Shown: in pieces, positions 25,377-34,603 of the stretch
Layout: every line of letters begins with the position of its first letter
How positions within the stretch are numbered: the stretch's first letter is position 1
Origin: CAZVFX01 sp964626565
GTDB taxonomy: Bacteria > Myxococcota_A > UBA9042 > CAIXZC01
NCBI GenBank assembly: GCA_964626565.1
Contig: CAZVFX010000066.1
Span: 1-39,815 of the forward strand
DNA length: 39,815 nucleotides
Reading direction: 5' to 3'
Translations under genes and position numbers: made by a program
Notes under the pieces: model-generated
Databases searched by the model: none
The model's input: only the letters and a program-made list of their open reading frames with translations
Told to the model about the DNA's origin: nothing

Positions 25377-27459
25377 CATCGCCTCCGTCCACCTTCACAA
25401 AATCCCCCAGGTGCACCTCGGCAGTCAGTGGCCTGATGGTGGGAAGAGTGACCCGGTCAAGCGGGATCCCTTCCTCCCTGAATATGCGCACTATCAGTTC
25501 AGTACAAGTTTTTCCCCCGCAACCGCCCATGCCGGCCCTGGCGCTGGCCTTCAACTGATTCATGTCCCTGACCCCGGCCCGGATCTGGGTTACGATTTCG
25601 CTTTTTCGCACCCGTTCGCAGCAGCAGACTACCGGGTCAGCGTCTTCGCTCTCGTCCCAGTCCACCAACACTCCGTCGTCAGGGGGGCGGACCCGGAAAC
25701 CCGCCACCAGCAGGCGCTCGTCAAACGGCACCTCCAGCAGCAGCAATCTGCGGCGGTCCTGGTCGTCACGTTTGCGCATGGCGAGCACTTTCCCGGTCCC
25801 AATCTCCTCACCTTCCATCCCCGTGGTAACCACCTCCTGCCCCAAAGGGACTTCCCTGTCGTTGAACTCAAAGGGCAACATCAACAGAGCTTTTTCGCCG
25901 GAAGGATCGTAGTCCGTACTCACCAGATTGATAGCCAGCCCGGGACAAGCCGCGACGCACCGGCCGCAACCAACACAGCCATCCGTGAACTCCGGCCGAT
26001 CCATAATCGACCCTTCCATCTTGATGAGGCCGTGGGGGCACGCCTCCCGGCAGGGGTCACACGGGATTTCCTGCACGCAGCGGATCACCGGGTGCACGTC
26101 ACCATCCCGGTCCCAGTGCTCGGGCAGGAACGGTTCCTCTTCGCCCGGCTTACTGCGCAGCAGGTCAGCCATCGGTTCCCATTCCTCCGGGATTTCCACG
26201 TTCAAACCCAGGTCCCGGGCGATGCGCCGGCCAGTGATTCGGCCGGAAAAAATAGCGGCGGACGCCTCGGCAATTTCATCGGTGTCCCCTGCCGCATATG
26301 TGTCCATGCCGTACTCGCGGGCCTTCTTCAGCAACTCATCAACCGGGGACAGACCTACCGCGATGAGCACGGTGTCCACGTCGAAAACGCGCTGGGTCCC
26401 GGGCACCGGCTGGAACCTATCGTCGATTTCGGAGACCACCACCCGCTCCACCCGCTCTCCGCCCTCGGCTTTGAGCACGGTGTGCGAGGTCCACACCGGT
26501 ACTCCCAGCCGCTTGATCTTGTCCTCGTGAACTTTGTACCCTCCACAGTTCGGTAACGCTTCAACCAACCCGACGACGTCGATGCCCGCCTGCAAAGCGT
26601 GGTAGGCGCCGATGAGACCCACGTTGCCGCCACCGATGACGAACAGCTTCTCACAAGCCCGCACCAGGTCTCGGTTGACCAGCGTCTGGAAGGCGCCGGC
26701 GCCGTACACGCCGGTGAGATCCGAGCCCGGAAAGCTGAGGTTCTTCTCCCGGGCGCCGCAAGCCACCAGCAGTTTTTGAGCGTTTACGAGGCGATAGCCC
26801 TGCTTTCCAGCTACGCCGATTTTGCCGTCCCGATATACCCCCACAACAGTGGAATCAAGCCACACTTTCACCGTCGGCAGTGATGTTGCCTGTCCGGCCA
26901 GCAGCGTGCCGATGTCCACTCCCCGGGTGCCGGCCCAGCACTCGGCTACGGAGCCGAAGAAGTTGTGGGTCTGCAAGGAGAGTTTCCCGCCCAATTCCGC
27001 CTTGTCATCCACAATAAGCACGCCGATTCCCAGTCGGCCCAGCTCGACGGCTGCATTAATCCCGGCCGGCCCGCCTCCGATGACCAGCACCTGGACCTCC
27101 AATTCGGCCACGTCCGGCGACAAACCCTGAGGAGGTCTGTCCCCAAGCTCGGGGAGTCCGTCGCAGCTCGTCACCTGCATCCCTTCGGCTACCGGCTCCA
27201 TGCACGATTTCACCGGCCGCCCGTTCGCCACTACCGTGCACTGTGAGCACTGGCCGTTGACGCAGAAGATCCCCTGTGCACCGCCGTCCTTGTGGTGATG
27301 CCCGAATACGGAAATGCCCGCGGCGTAGAGCGCGGACGAGATAACCTCGCCCGTGCGGGCCGGCAGCGACTTGCCGTTGAAGGTGAATTCGATGTCCGGG
27401 TCCGGTAGTGCAGCCAGAATCGGATGTTCCGTTATCCTCTTTTTGCCTTTCCCGCTCAT
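25366..27459 (-). CDS. 2Fe-2S/FAD/4Fe-4S/BFD electron-transfer subunit
   Basis: The 697-residue product has an N-terminal Fer2_4 domain (C66, C71, C74, C86). A pyridine nucleotide-disulfide-type FAD domain follows, with two GGG loops (VIGGGPAGINAA and VIGGGNVGL). Two 4Fe-4S motifs (CxxxxxxCxxCxxxCP and CVGCGRCVAACP) come next, and a C-terminal BFD-like 2Fe-2S domain (CCCERV ... GGCGGKTC). This is the alpha subunit of sarcosine oxidase, HCN synthase or proline dehydrogenase complexes, enlarged with an internal ferredoxin unit. The start at 27459 overlaps the previous stop as ATGA and has GGGGAG at good spacing; the longer frame from 27483 has no such support. It probably carries electrons from the DAO subunit to the NuoEF/NuoG-like module. 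Confidence 0.85.
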   Translation of the reverse strand: MSGKGKKRITEHPILAALPDPDIEFTFNGKSLPARTGEVISSALYAAGISVFGHHHKDGGAQGIFCVNGQCSQCTVVANGRPVKSCMEPVAEGMQVTSCDGLPELGDRPPQGLSPDVAELEVQVLVIGGGPAGINAAVELGRLGIGVLIVDDKAELGGKLSLQTHNFFGSVAECWAGTRGVDIGTLLAGQATSLPTVKVWLDSTVVGVYRDGKIGVAGKQGYRLVNAQKLLVACGAREKNLSFPGSDLTGVYGAGAFQTLVNRDLVRACEKLFVIGGGNVGLIGAYHALQAGIDVVGLVEALPNCGGYKVHEDKIKRLGVPVWTSHTVLKAEGGERVERVVVSEIDDRFQPVPGTQRVFDVDTVLIAVGLSPVDELLKKAREYGMDTYAAGDTDEIAEASAAIFSGRITGRRIARDLGLNVEIPEEWEPMADLLRSKPGEEEPFLPEHWDRDGDVHPVIRCVQEIPCDPCREACPHGLIKMEGSIMDRPEFTDGCVGCGRCVAACPGLAINLVSTDYDPSGEKALLMLPFEFNDREVPLGQEVVTTGMEGEEIGTGKVLAMRKRDDQDRRRLLLLEVPFDERLLVAGFRVRPPDDGVLVDWDESEDADPVVCCCERVRKSEIVTQIRAGVRDMNQLKASARAGMGGCGGKTCTELIVRIFREEGIPLDRVTLPTIRPLTAEVHLGDFVKVDGGDDGK

Positions 27460-28946
27460 GCTGGTTTCTCCCCGGTACACCACGCACCTTCCCGGGATTT
27501 CAGCAGGGAACGGGCAAACTCCAGCAGGCAGGTCTGTCCCTGGAGATCAAGTTCACGCATCGGGCGGCCACGGACGTGGGGCGAGAGTAGCAGGTCCAGG
27601 GCAACAACGTCGCCAGGATGGAACACTGCGTCTTCCCCTGAACCTTCGAACAGAGAGGCAAAGTCGGCAGGTATCTGCGGGGTCAGTTCAGGTCGGGCCA
27701 GGAGCCAGCGCACGACTGCCAGTGCTTGGTCCAGGCCCCTCTCCTCAGAAGGGGGGAAAGCGGTCTCCAGGGGGGAAGCGTTCAGACTTGCGCAGAACTC
27801 CGAGTAGCTTTCGGATGGTCCATGGTAGCCCGAACGCGGAACCACGAACCTGACCCGGCCTTCCCCCAGGCCGGTTATGCGGGCCAGAGCGTCGGCAATT
27901 TGCACTCGCTCTGCGGCCTGCTCCTCACCGATGCCGTGGGCACAGGTGCCGGGGTCTCTGCCCATCACCAGCACGCCCGGTGCGCCGGCCGCAAGGAGGG
28001 AGAGCAGGTCCAAGACCGACACTTGTCCCACGCATGGCACCTCAACCAGGTTGTGGTTGCCCTCCGGAAACGGCGCTCGGGAACAGGCCAGGACCGGGGC
28101 TGTTTCCGGGCCGGCGAATTTGGGGACAGACCTCTCTGGCTTGTCGTCGACCGGAGCGATGGCCCCGGCCGGGCAGGCCCCGGCGCACAAACCGCAACCG
28201 ACACATACATGAGCCGCAATTCTGGATACAAATCGTCCGGTCCGATACGCAACCACCCGGGGGATGGCCAGGGGACAGACCTCTTCGCAAACGCCGCATC
28301 CTATGCACCGGGAGACCGCGACGGCGAAGGGAGGCTGGTGGAAGGTGCGATTCCAAATGGAATACTGCCCGGGGGTCCGCGTTCCCTCGATCTCCCCGGT
28401 GGGACAGACCAGCGCGCAAGCACCGCAGCCGGTGCAGTCCTCCCCCACCTTGTCAGGGCGAGGGCCAACCTCCTTGGCCGCGCCGCGCCCCAGCGGTGCG
28501 ATAGCCGCGGGCCCCAGCGATTGGCACACTCTGGTGCACATGCCGCACATGACGCACCGGTCGGCGCCGTCCTCCACTGCGAAGGGCGACTCGCTCACCC
28601 CTTCGGCCGCGGCCATTGTGCGCACGATTTCAGCCTCGGGGCACCTGGCAAGCAGCATCTCCAGCAGCGTCTTTCTGGTTGCCATGACTTTCTCGGACCG
28701 GGTGGATACCTGCAACCCCTCTTCCACCGGGTACAGACATGCGGTCACCAGCCCCTTCCACCCGCCCCAATCGTCATGAGTGATCTCCACTACACATAAT
28801 CGGCAGGCGCCGGAGGGCTCGAGGGACGGGTGGTGGCAGAGGGTGGGGATTTCGATGCCCATTTCGCGGATGACGCCCAGCAGCATTCTTCCCGGTTCCG
28901 CTTCTGCCGTCTGTCCGTTCACATATATGGTCGTCATTTCACCCAT
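27456..28946 (-). CDS. NuoG-like ferredoxin protein fused to FlpD/MvhD domain
   Basis: The 496-residue product begins with a 2Fe-2S domain of the NuoG/HydA type (C37, C48, C51, C70). Four 4Fe-4S motifs follow: CVMCGMCTRVC at 131, CTGCGACALVCP at 171, CIGCGVCEEVCP at 214 and CVGCGLCAGACP at 248. The usual NuoG His-Cys segment is reduced. From about 285 to 400 lies a FlpD/MvhD-like domain (VLACSR, CVGQVSVLDLL, GRDPGTC), the electron carrier that docks on HdrA in hydrogenase-heterodisulfide reductase complexes. Its last 100 residues are not recognisable. The start lies just after the NuoEF stop; an alternative ATG is at 28937. It is likely the wire between the NAD module and the FAD subunits. 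Confidence 0.82.
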   Translation of the reverse strand: MGEMTTIYVNGQTAEAEPGRMLLGVIREMGIEIPTLCHHPSLEPSGACRLCVVEITHDDWGGWKGLVTACLYPVEEGLQVSTRSEKVMATRKTLLEMLLARCPEAEIVRTMAAAEGVSESPFAVEDGADRCVMCGMCTRVCQSLGPAAIAPLGRGAAKEVGPRPDKVGEDCTGCGACALVCPTGEIEGTRTPGQYSIWNRTFHQPPFAVAVSRCIGCGVCEEVCPLAIPRVVAYRTGRFVSRIAAHVCVGCGLCAGACPAGAIAPVDDKPERSVPKFAGPETAPVLACSRAPFPEGNHNLVEVPCVGQVSVLDLLSLLAAGAPGVLVMGRDPGTCAHGIGEEQAAERVQIADALARITGLGEGRVRFVVPRSGYHGPSESYSEFCASLNASPLETAFPPSEERGLDQALAVVRWLLARPELTPQIPADFASLFEGSGEDAVFHPGDVVALDLLLSPHVRGRPMRELDLQGQTCLLEFARSLLKSREGAWCTGEKPA

Positions 28947-28948
28947 GT

Positions 28949-31342
28949 CTAGCTTGCCCGGAGGGAGTGAAAAACGCAGCTTGCCTGGCACAAGCCGCAA
29001 CGGTCGCATTTATGCTGGTCAATGACGTGCATTTGCTTCTTTTCTCCGACGATGGCGCCCTGGGGACAGACCTTGAGACAAACGCCGCAGCCGGTGCAGG
29101 TTTCGTCTATGGAATATGAAATGAGGGAGCGGCAGACGCCCGCGGGACAGACCTTGTCGTTGATGTGGGCTTCGTATTCCTCACGGAAGTGTTTCAACGT
29201 GCTGCGGGCCGGATTAGCCGCGCTTTTGCCCAGCCCGCACAGGGAGCCGTTGTCCAACACGTCAAACAGTTCTTCCATCTGCGTAATGTCCTTACCCACC
29301 CCGCCGCCACTGCAGATGCGGTTCAGAATCTGCTCGAGGTTGGTCAGGCCTAGCCGGCAGGCCGCGCACTTGCCGCACGATTCGTCCTGGAGGAAGTGGA
29401 TGAAGTACCTGGCCACGTCTACCATGCAGGTGTCCTCGTCCATGACGATCATGCCGCCGGACCCCATCATGGACCCGGCCTTGGCCAGCTCGTCAAAGTC
29501 CACCGGCAGGTCCAGCATGCTTTCCGGCACACAGCCTCCCGAAGGCCCACCGGTCTGCACCGCTTTTAACACCTTACCTCCCGGTACGCCGCCGCCGAGT
29601 TCGTAGACGATTTCCCGCAACGTCATGCCCATGGGCACTTCCACAAGGCCGGTGTTGTTGACCTTGCCCACCAGGGAGAAGATCTTGGTGCCGGTGCTTT
29701 TCTCACTCCCCACGCTGCGGTACTGAGCCGCGCCCCGGCGGAGGATGTTCGGCACGTTGGCCCAGGTTTCCACGTTGTTGAGCACTGTCGGCATGCCGAA
29801 GAGGCCCGCCTCGGCGGTGTGGATGTATTTGGCCCGGGGCTCCCCTATCTTGCCCTCGATGGAGGTCATGAGCGCGGTGGATTCACCGCATACAAACGCT
29901 CCTCCACCCCGGCTGATGTGAATGTCGTAGGAAAAACCGGAGCCCAGGATATCTTCACCCAGGAGTCCTGCCAGTCGCGCCTGGGCGAGAGCTGTTTCCA
30001 GGTGCTCCACCGCCTTCGGGTATTCGTGGCGCACATACACGTAACCTTCTGCCGGGGTCTGTCCCCCTTTTTTGGAAGGTCCGGCGATGGCGTAGGCCCC
30101 GATGATCATCCCTTCGATCACCGAGTGCGGGTTGCCTTCCAGCAACGCGCAATCCATGAACGCGCCGGGGTCTCCTTCGTCCGCGTTGCACAGTATGTAC
30201 TTGCGCTCGCCGGCGTTGCCGCGCGCTGACGCCCACTTGCGCGCAGCGGCAAAGCCCGCGCCCCCGCGCCCCCGCAGGCCCGCTGTACGAACTTCGTCGA
30301 GAACCTCGCCGGGGGTCATGGCGGTCAGAGCTTTGGCCATCCCCCGATAAGCCCCGCCCATTACGATGGCGTCTTCGATGCAAAGTGGATCGATGAGGGC
30401 GTTGACGTTCATGAGTTGCCGTTCCTGCCCTGCGTAAAACGGTACCTCTTCCTCTTGCCTGACTGTTGCGCCGGTGGAGGGATCTTTGTACAGGAACTTC
30501 TCCAACACCTGCCCGTTCCTTAGCGTACTCTCGACAATTTCGGGCACGTCGCCCGGCGTGACATTTTGATAGAGGAAGCCGAAGGGACGAACCACAACGA
30601 GGAGTCCTTCCTGGCAAAAACCGTGGCAACCGTTGGACTGGATGCGGAAGGGGACCTCCAGGTCAGCCTTGGCCATCTCCCTTTGAAAAGCTTCGATGAG
30701 GGCCTCGGCCCCCAGGGCCCGGCAGCCGCTGCCGGCGCAGATGGAGAGCGTGGGCTCAAGACTGCGGTTGGAAAGATGAGACCTCAACCCGTGAAGTTCC
30801 TCGGGGGAGTTGAGGCGTGGAAATGAAATAGTGGGCTCCAGTTGCTCGGCACAATCGGGGCAGGGCCGGCGACCGGCTTCGGCCTCGCGGCAGCGGTCGA
30901 GGGCGCGGCTTACTTTGCGGGGAGTCATCTCGCCATGGACTTCGCCGTCGGTGAGTACGACTGGGCCCAATGCACAGGCTCCGACGCAGTGCACGGTGTT
31001 GAGCGAAAACTCCAGGTCGTCCGTGGTGCCGCCGGGCGGGATTCCCAGCTCGCCGGCGATCTGGTCAACCAGGCGGCCGGCGCCTCGTACGTGGCAGGCG
31101 GTGCCCATGCACACGTCCACCTGGTGCTTGCCCCGGGGCGTCAGGGAGAGGGTCTTGTAGAATGAGACGACCGAATAGACGCGGCTGCGGGGAACGCCCA
31201 AGGTTGCGGCGACCTCGTCCACAGCTTCTTCGGGAATGTGGTTCAACTGTTCCTGGATTTCCTGAAGTATCATGATCAGGCTGGATTCGTCTCGCGGGTA
31301 TCGTTTGAGGATCGCCTGAACTGCCGAATTCAATGAAGACAT
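28949..31342 (-). CDS. NuoE-NuoF fusion, NAD(H)-reacting flavoprotein subunit
   Basis: The 797-residue product starts with a NuoE-like thioredoxin-fold 2Fe-2S domain (C78, C83, C119, C123). A second thioredoxin-like 2Fe-2S domain follows (CAGSGC ... CHGFC). Then comes the NuoF core with its NAD and FMN loops (GLRGRGGAGF, CNADEGDPGAF, GGGAFVCGEST) and the 4Fe-4S motif ESCGKCAACR. Two C-terminal ferredoxin motifs (CTGCGVCLKVCP and CDRCGLCQASC) close the protein. This is the HydB/HndC/NfnB style of subunit with NuoE fused in front. The start at 31342 has GGAG six bases upstream. The frame is open much further upstream, but that part only mirrors the opposite gene. It is first in the four-gene operon and would exchange electrons with NAD(H). 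Confidence 0.9.
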   Translation of the reverse strand: MSSLNSAVQAILKRYPRDESSLIMILQEIQEQLNHIPEEAVDEVAATLGVPRSRVYSVVSFYKTLSLTPRGKHQVDVCMGTACHVRGAGRLVDQIAGELGIPPGGTTDDLEFSLNTVHCVGACALGPVVLTDGEVHGEMTPRKVSRALDRCREAEAGRRPCPDCAEQLEPTISFPRLNSPEELHGLRSHLSNRSLEPTLSICAGSGCRALGAEALIEAFQREMAKADLEVPFRIQSNGCHGFCQEGLLVVVRPFGFLYQNVTPGDVPEIVESTLRNGQVLEKFLYKDPSTGATVRQEEEVPFYAGQERQLMNVNALIDPLCIEDAIVMGGAYRGMAKALTAMTPGEVLDEVRTAGLRGRGGAGFAAARKWASARGNAGERKYILCNADEGDPGAFMDCALLEGNPHSVIEGMIIGAYAIAGPSKKGGQTPAEGYVYVRHEYPKAVEHLETALAQARLAGLLGEDILGSGFSYDIHISRGGGAFVCGESTALMTSIEGKIGEPRAKYIHTAEAGLFGMPTVLNNVETWANVPNILRRGAAQYRSVGSEKSTGTKIFSLVGKVNNTGLVEVPMGMTLREIVYELGGGVPGGKVLKAVQTGGPSGGCVPESMLDLPVDFDELAKAGSMMGSGGMIVMDEDTCMVDVARYFIHFLQDESCGKCAACRLGLTNLEQILNRICSGGGVGKDITQMEELFDVLDNGSLCGLGKSAANPARSTLKHFREEYEAHINDKVCPAGVCRSLISYSIDETCTGCGVCLKVCPQGAIVGEKKQMHVIDQHKCDRCGLCQASCVFHSLRAS

Positions 31343-31372
31343 ATAGAGCTCCATTCCAGATTCAGCCGCCCT

Positions 31373-31400
31373 ATTGTATGCAAACAAAACACAGTGTCCA
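31373..31400 (-). promoter_or_regulatory. Candidate promoter of the NuoEF/DAO operon
   Basis: On the minus strand TGGACA (31395-31400), 16 bases, then TACAAT (31373-31378): each box is one base off consensus. Transcription would start about 25 bases before the NuoEF ATG. The region is shared with the divergent lipoprotein gene starting at 31478. Confidence 0.55.
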
Positions 31401-31477
31401 TCATGTTTTTTTTCTGTCAACGGCCCCAATTGACTTTGCGGTTCGGACGTGGGATAGATCCCGACGGAGGTCGACTT

Positions 31478-32506
31478 GTGAACCGGGCGCCACAGCTTTG
31501 GGCTTTTTCGCTGCTCCTTGCCGCTGTCTGGGCTTGCAGCACGCCGGCGGGCGACGGCCCCGACGTTGTCGAGGACGCAGGGCCGGACAGGTCTGTCCCC
31601 GCTGATGTTTCTTCGGAAGCGGGCCATGAAATCGGGGACCTGTCCGGGGCGGAGGCAAGCTTGGAAGCGGAGGCGTTTGCCGACCTGGCGGCGGAACAGG
31701 ATTCCGGAGCCGGGGATATACCTACCGGCGATGAACTTGCCGAGCCCCCATCTTCTGAACTCTCGGTCCTCACCTTCAACCTGCACTGTCACCACGACGA
31801 GCCGGAGAAGCGCTTCAAAATGGTAGTCGATGTTGCGGTGGAGTGGGGGGTGCGAGTTCTTGCCCTGCAGGAAGTGTGTGAGGGCGGTGAACTGGAAAAC
31901 ACGGCCAAGACCCTGGCCGGGCTTCTGGACGAAGCAACGGGAATAGAGCACTCGGTGCTGTTTACGACGACGCACGTGGCCTGGGATACCTACCAGGAGG
32001 GCTTGGGGCTGGTGTTCGCAGGCCAGATGACCCACTCCGAAGCCTTTGACCTTCCCCCCGGGCTGTTTCCACGCAAGGCGTTGTGGGCGAGAGTGGTGGA
32101 CGGCGGGGAGATCTACGATGTGGTGGTGACGCACCTGTCCTTCGGGGACCAGCAGGCGGACATTCGATTGCAGCAGGCCGAGGCTCTACAAGGGGTGTTG
32201 GTGGAAAAGATCCTGCCCTATGCCTCCGGCCCCGTCATCCTCGCCGGCGATTTTAACACCTCCCTAACATCCCAACCTGTCGGTATTTACACGGCCGAGG
32301 GTTGGACCGAAGCCTTCGCCCACCTGCATCCTGACCAGCCCGGCTACACCTACCCGGCGGGCAGCGCAAAAGCCAAGATCGACCACCTGTTGTTGTTCGA
32401 CGGCAGCTACGACGAGATCCTGGCCGCGGACGTGGTGCTGGACCAATCGCAGGACGGGCTCTATCCTTCCGATCACTACGGAATCGCAGCCACGTTCTCG
32501 TTTTGA
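31478..32506 (+). CDS. Secreted lipoprotein, endonuclease/exonuclease/phosphatase fold
   Basis: Starting at GTG 31478, which has GGAGG seven bases upstream, the 342-residue product has a signal peptide with lipobox VWAC. A long Asp/Glu/Pro/Ala-rich linker follows to about residue 90, then an EEP (DNase I/sphingomyelinase-like) domain. Key residues are visible: LTFNLHCHH, LALQEVCEG (metal-binding Glu), ILAGDFNTS (catalytic Asp/Asn) and the final SDHYGIAATF (Asp-His pair). It would cleave phosphodiesters outside the cell, in nucleic acid or phospholipid. The upstream in-frame ATG at 31394 lacks a ribosome binding site and would spoil the signal peptide. It is convergent with the next gene, 15 bases apart. 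Confidence 0.85.
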   Translation: MNRAPQLWAFSLLLAAVWACSTPAGDGPDVVEDAGPDRSVPADVSSEAGHEIGDLSGAEASLEAEAFADLAAEQDSGAGDIPTGDELAEPPSSELSVLTFNLHCHHDEPEKRFKMVVDVAVEWGVRVLALQEVCEGGELENTAKTLAGLLDEATGIEHSVLFTTTHVAWDTYQEGLGLVFAGQMTHSEAFDLPPGLFPRKALWARVVDGGEIYDVVVTHLSFGDQQADIRLQQAEALQGVLVEKILPYASGPVILAGDFNTSLTSQPVGIYTAEGWTEAFAHLHPDQPGYTYPAGSAKAKIDHLLLFDGSYDEILAADVVLDQSQDGLYPSDHYGIAATFSF

Positions 32507-32521
32507 GCCGGCGTCTTTTCT

Positions 32522-34366
32522 CTACTCGAAGGGGTAAGTGCTCATGTAACCGGAGGTGATCTGGTACTGGCCAACGTCATCGGTGATGACGTGCACCTTG
32601 CCGCTGGGCCACTCTACGGTGCAGACATCCCACATATCCAGTTCCTGCAGCATCACGTCCGCCACCTCAAACACCAACTGGCTGTGAATATAGACGCGCA
32701 CGGTAACGTAGGCCGGGCCGAATCCGTGGGAATCAAAGTAGTGAGCACCGACGCGGTAGGTGACGTTCTCCGGAATGACGAGGTTCATGATTTCCGGACC
32801 CCATCCGTCGGTATCGGCCAGGTCGAGCCCGGGGTCATCGTCTATTTCCGGCTCGTAGCTTCCCCAGTTCGGGTGTGCGTTGAACCAGAAGCAGTCGTAG
32901 GGAATGTCGAACCATCCGTCCGGTTCGCCGTTGCCGTCGAGGTCGGGGCCGCCCGCCCAGGGATGAAGGAAGTGCAGATCGAGATCTGAACCTGCTTCGG
33001 GGCCGGTGTCGGTCTTGTCGGGGTCGTCGGGGTTCGACCACAACAACTCGACGCGTATTGCCTCGTTTGAGTTCACCACCACCTCGTGAAATGCGGGGAC
33101 GTCAGACCACAAGTTTTGAGTGTCCTTAACCGACAGGTAGAAAGTATATTTTCCGGTCACGTTGAGGTCGAAGGTGGGATTCGCCGCGTCGGCTCCCGGC
33201 ATGAATGCCGACTGCGAACCAGCCGGTTGGTCGACGCTCCACTCCCACTCTTCGATCTCACCTTCAAGTGCATATGACTGGTCGCCATGCAATTGCAGGA
33301 CTGTTTGGGGAGCGAGCTCTTCGCCCTGGTCGGAAGTGATAACAGGGACCGGACAGGTCGGATCGAGCCCTGCTCCGGACACAAGAATCTCCATGGTGCT
33401 CTCGAACCCGTTGCCGACCACAACAACCGCCCCTTCGTTGAGTACAAGGTTGCCGTCGCCGTCGACCGGGTTTATTGACTCGGGGGCGAAATGTATGAAT
33501 ACGGTTTCCACTGCTCCGCCCGGGATTATGAGGGGGGTTTCAGGTGAGGGAGGTGGGTCGAAAACCGACAGGTCGACCGTGAAGCAGGGCGACGACGCTT
33601 CGTGGACGTAAACTTCATACACCTCCAGCGGGTCGTCGTCGCAAGCCTTGATCTGCAGCGGTGCGATGGTGCTTTGCCCGACTTTGATGCCCCCAAAGGA
33701 GATCTCCGAGGGGGCAGATGCCATGCAGGGTACGGACAGATTGCCGGAGACCATGACCGCGGGCGTCTGCTGGATGTCCTCGAAGTAGATTGACAGAGTT
33801 GCAGCGGCCGGCGCCGCGTCCAGAGGCTGGAATCGTACCTTGATCTTGGCGTTGGCCGAAGGCTCGATTTGCAGTGGGCTGTCGAGCATCATGTTGTTCC
33901 CGGGAGATTCAAGTACTGTAAACTCCTGGTCGCCGGCAATAAGAGTGAAAGCCTGGCTGCCGCCTGTTGAAACGAAGGCGAACTGGCCTACGACAAGCGG
34001 ATCATCGCCCGAGTTGACGATGGTGATCTCACGCTCTTCGTATTCTCCGGCGCTGAGATTGCCGAATTGGAGGTCGAGGGGCGTGACCGATACTCCATCG
34101 TCCGGAGTTAAGCCGTCGGGCCGGCTGACGCAGAGACCGTCGAAGCCGCACACCGCACCGGTCGGGCAGTCTGCGTTTCCGGTGCACTCTTTTACGCACA
34201 CATCGACAACACAGATCCATCCGGCAGGGCATTGGCACTGGGAGTCGGCGTCGCCTCCGGACTTACCGGAGCATGCGGCTGCTGCGGTCAGGGCCAGGGC
34301 AACCAAGAGCATCAGGAGCCGCCCCCTGTCTGTCTGGTGTGGTTGTCTCATCCCACCTGCCGGCAT
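32522..34366 (-). CDS. Secreted lipoprotein with ASH and PKD-like modules
   Basis: The 614-residue product starts at an ATG with GGAGG seven bases upstream. It has a signal peptide with lipobox AAAC, then a short Cys-rich module (CQCPAGWICVVDVCV ... CVS). One or more ASH/choice-of-anchor-D type beta domains follow (LQFGNLSAGEYEEREITIVNSG). A PKD-like domain comes next (PVITSDQGEELAPQ to FYLSVKD), and finally a beta domain with a possible calcium-binding Asp-rich loop (GPDLDGNGEPDGW). The C-terminal part (DLDLHFLHP, VTYRVGAHYFD) is a type often seen in surface proteins of Myxococcota/Bradymonadota. There is no enzyme signature; a structural or adhesive surface role is inferred. Confidence 0.85.
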   Translation of the reverse strand: MPAGGMRQPHQTDRGRLLMLLVALALTAAAACSGKSGGDADSQCQCPAGWICVVDVCVKECTGNADCPTGAVCGFDGLCVSRPDGLTPDDGVSVTPLDLQFGNLSAGEYEEREITIVNSGDDPLVVGQFAFVSTGGSQAFTLIAGDQEFTVLESPGNNMMLDSPLQIEPSANAKIKVRFQPLDAAPAAATLSIYFEDIQQTPAVMVSGNLSVPCMASAPSEISFGGIKVGQSTIAPLQIKACDDDPLEVYEVYVHEASSPCFTVDLSVFDPPPSPETPLIIPGGAVETVFIHFAPESINPVDGDGNLVLNEGAVVVVGNGFESTMEILVSGAGLDPTCPVPVITSDQGEELAPQTVLQLHGDQSYALEGEIEEWEWSVDQPAGSQSAFMPGADAANPTFDLNVTGKYTFYLSVKDTQNLWSDVPAFHEVVVNSNEAIRVELLWSNPDDPDKTDTGPEAGSDLDLHFLHPWAGGPDLDGNGEPDGWFDIPYDCFWFNAHPNWGSYEPEIDDDPGLDLADTDGWGPEIMNLVIPENVTYRVGAHYFDSHGFGPAYVTVRVYIHSQLVFEVADVMLQELDMWDVCTVEWPSGKVHVITDDVGQYQITSGYMSTYPFE

Positions 34367-34603
34367 AGTCGCACCTCCGCTCTGTCCGCCTGTTGTCGAA
34401 AGCTGGCCCCAGCCAATACAGTTTATGGTTGGGGCCGCGGCAACGCAAGTGGCTGCGGATTCGGACGTTCTCCTTGCTCGCAGTTGGACAATGTGATAGT
34501 CGGAGAGAGACTTGCCGTTGCTAAGAACCGGAATGAGTCAAACTGAGAGCGGACCTGCTGCGTCTTCCCGACGCGGGCGGGTCGGTCTGAAGGGAGCCGG
34601 AAG
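34367..34603. other. Divergent intergenic region without a clear promoter
   Basis: These 237 bases separate the minus-strand ASH/PKD lipoprotein from the plus-strand sensor kinase. Apart from the ribosome binding sites at both ends I see no convincing -35/-10 pair, palindrome or RNA gene. Confidence 0.5.

Noticed and set aside
25411..26556. 381-codon plus-strand ORF
   Set aside because: It is antisense to the FAD/Fe-S subunit, whose motifs are unmistakable; long antisense frames are expected in high-GC coding DNA.
24204..27459. Hydrogen cyanide synthase (HcnABC)
   Set aside because: The alpha-type subunit has an extra ferredoxin unit and the genes are embedded with NuoEF/NuoG-like partners, which hcn operons lack; the wider family is as far as the sequence goes.
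31343..32134. Long in-frame extension upstream of the NuoE-NuoF gene (about 264 codons)
   Set aside because: It lies antisense to the EEP lipoprotein gene, has no NuoE homology, and the NuoE domain begins right after the ATG at 31342, which has a good ribosome binding site.
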